From Burkholderiales bacterium (lineage in GTDB: Bacteria; Pseudomonadota; Gammaproteobacteria; Burkholderiales; Usitatibacteraceae), in contig JADGRS010000234.1 of the NCBI GenBank assembly GCA_017880705.1, positions 1 to 5,662 on the forward strand: a DNA stretch of 5,662 nt. The letters are read 5' to 3'. The first letter of the stretch is position 1. Every line of letters begins with the position of its first letter. Positions 4,997 to 5,662 of this stretch are shown piece by piece. The position numbers were made by a program, and so were the translations under genes. Under the pieces are notes generated by a model. It did not search any database, had not been told where the DNA came from, and saw nothing but the letters and a program-made list of their open reading frames with translations.

Positions 4997-5662
4997 TTAC
5001 TGTTCGAGCAAGGGATGATGCGTGAGTCCTTGCGCGATGAATCCGCTCATCGATCCGGGCAGCGCGTCGATCACTCGCCGAGCCCCATCGCGGCTGTCGA
5101 AAGCCGCGAAGACACAGCTTCCCGAACCCGTCATGCGCGCATCTCCATGCTGCCGCAGCCACTCGAGGTGCTCGCGGACCGTGGGATACCGTGCGGTGAC
5201 GACAGGTTCCAGGTCGTTGTGGAACCGAGGGCCCTGTGGCTGCGCCGAAAAGTCTTCCATTTTAAGGGGTTCCGTATTCCGGGTCAATTCCGGGGCAGCG
5301 TAGATGGCGTGGGTCGGCACCTGCGTCGGCGGGGTCAGGATCGCGTACCAGGCGGGCGCCACGTCGATGTCCCGAAGCCGATCGCCGATCCCCTCGGCCC
5401 ATGCAGGGCGGCCGAAGATGAAGAAGGGCACGTCGGCGCCCAGGCCCGCGCCGATCTCGGCCAGTGCTTCGCGATCGAAGCCGGTCTTCCACAGGCGATT
5501 CAACGCAAGCAGCGTGGTCGCGGCGTCGGAGCTTCCGCCGCCGAGGCCGCCGCCCACGGGGATGCGCTTGTCGATCTCGATATCCACTCCCTGGGAAACG
5601 CCGCTGGCCTCCTGCAGCAGGCGCGCCGCGTGCACCGCGAGGTCCTCGTCGGCCGCGATGCC
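4997..5662 (-). CDS. ispE: 4-diphosphocytidyl-2-C-methyl-D-erythritol kinase, N-terminus outside window
   Basis: IspE phosphorylates CDP-methylerythritol with ATP in the MEP pathway to isoprenoid precursors; it is a GHMP-family kinase. The frame is open from the right edge for 221 residues to a TAA at 4997-4999. Against the 283-residue E. coli protein, roughly the first 60-70 residues lie beyond the window. The first visible residues, GIAADEDLAVHAARLLQ, match the family's helix before the ATP site. The glycine-rich ATP loop PVGGGLGGGSSDAA follows, then GLGADVPFFIFG, whose Asp corresponds to the catalytic aspartate in E. coli GADVP, then AEGIGD, and near the C-terminus the GHMP motif MTGSGSCVFAAF. 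A GTG at 5633-5635 is an internal codon, not the start. It is the first visible gene of the block, and tRNA-Gln starts only 11 nt after its stop. Confidence 0.97.
   Translation of the reverse strand, partial: GIAADEDLAVHAARLLQEASGVSQGVDIEIDKRIPVGGGLGGGSSDAATTLLALNRLWKTGFDREALAEIGAGLGADVPFFIFGRPAWAEGIGDRLRDIDVAPAWYAILTPPTQVPTHAIYAAPELTRNTEPLKMEDFSAQPQGPRFHNDLEPVVTARYPTVREHLEWLRQHGDARMTGSGSCVFAAFDSRDGARRVIDALPGSMSGFIAQGLTHHPLLEQ

Overview
The window reads as ordinary chromosome of a GC-rich betaproteobacterium. The evidence is protein similarity (for example a Prs with RQDRR and [11 protein letters not shown] motifs, and a long CTC-type ribosomal L25) and gene order: ispE, tRNA-Gln, prs, rplY, pth, ychF. 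From memory this order is characteristic of Betaproteobacteria. The genus cannot be named from the sequence alone.

Everything recognisable is on the minus strand, so the genes read from right to left. From the right edge come: the C-terminal three quarters of ispE (isoprenoid precursor synthesis, 4997-5662, 5' end outside the window); tRNA-Gln(UUG) at 4909-4985, 11 nt after the ispE stop; prs (PRPP synthetase, 3916-4866); rplY (ribosomal protein L25/CTC, 3081-3830); a terminator-like hairpin at 3026-3060; pth (peptidyl-tRNA hydrolase, 2373-3014); ychF (ribosome-associated ATPase, 1285-2376), which overlaps pth by an ATGA; a CAU-anticodon tRNA at 1193-1268, only 16 nt after the ychF stop; and a clear intrinsic terminator at 1148-1181. 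This forms one collinear block, most of it concerned with translation: two tRNAs, a ribosomal protein, the enzyme that recycles peptidyl-tRNA and a ribosome-binding ATPase. Prs supplies PRPP for nucleotide synthesis and IspE belongs to the MEP pathway.

Left of the terminator the character changes. Bases 763-1147 hold no convincing gene and include an AT-richer stretch. Bases 1-750 encode, on the minus strand and running off the left edge, a secreted protein with a signal peptide and a DUF3494 (ice-binding-protein-like, PF11999) beta-solenoid domain. This gene starts at TTG behind a strong Shine-Dalgarno sequence and has no stop inside the window, so an ATG-to-stop ORF search would miss it. 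It is the only accessory-type gene here.

I found no CRISPR array, insertion sequence, phage gene or new multi-gene system. The points most worth checking are the truncated DUF3494 gene, the identity of the CAU tRNA (Met or lysidine-modified Ile2), the tight embedding of both tRNAs in mRNA, an 8-bp tandem duplication across the 3' end of tRNA-Gln, and the hairpin pair separating rplY from pth.
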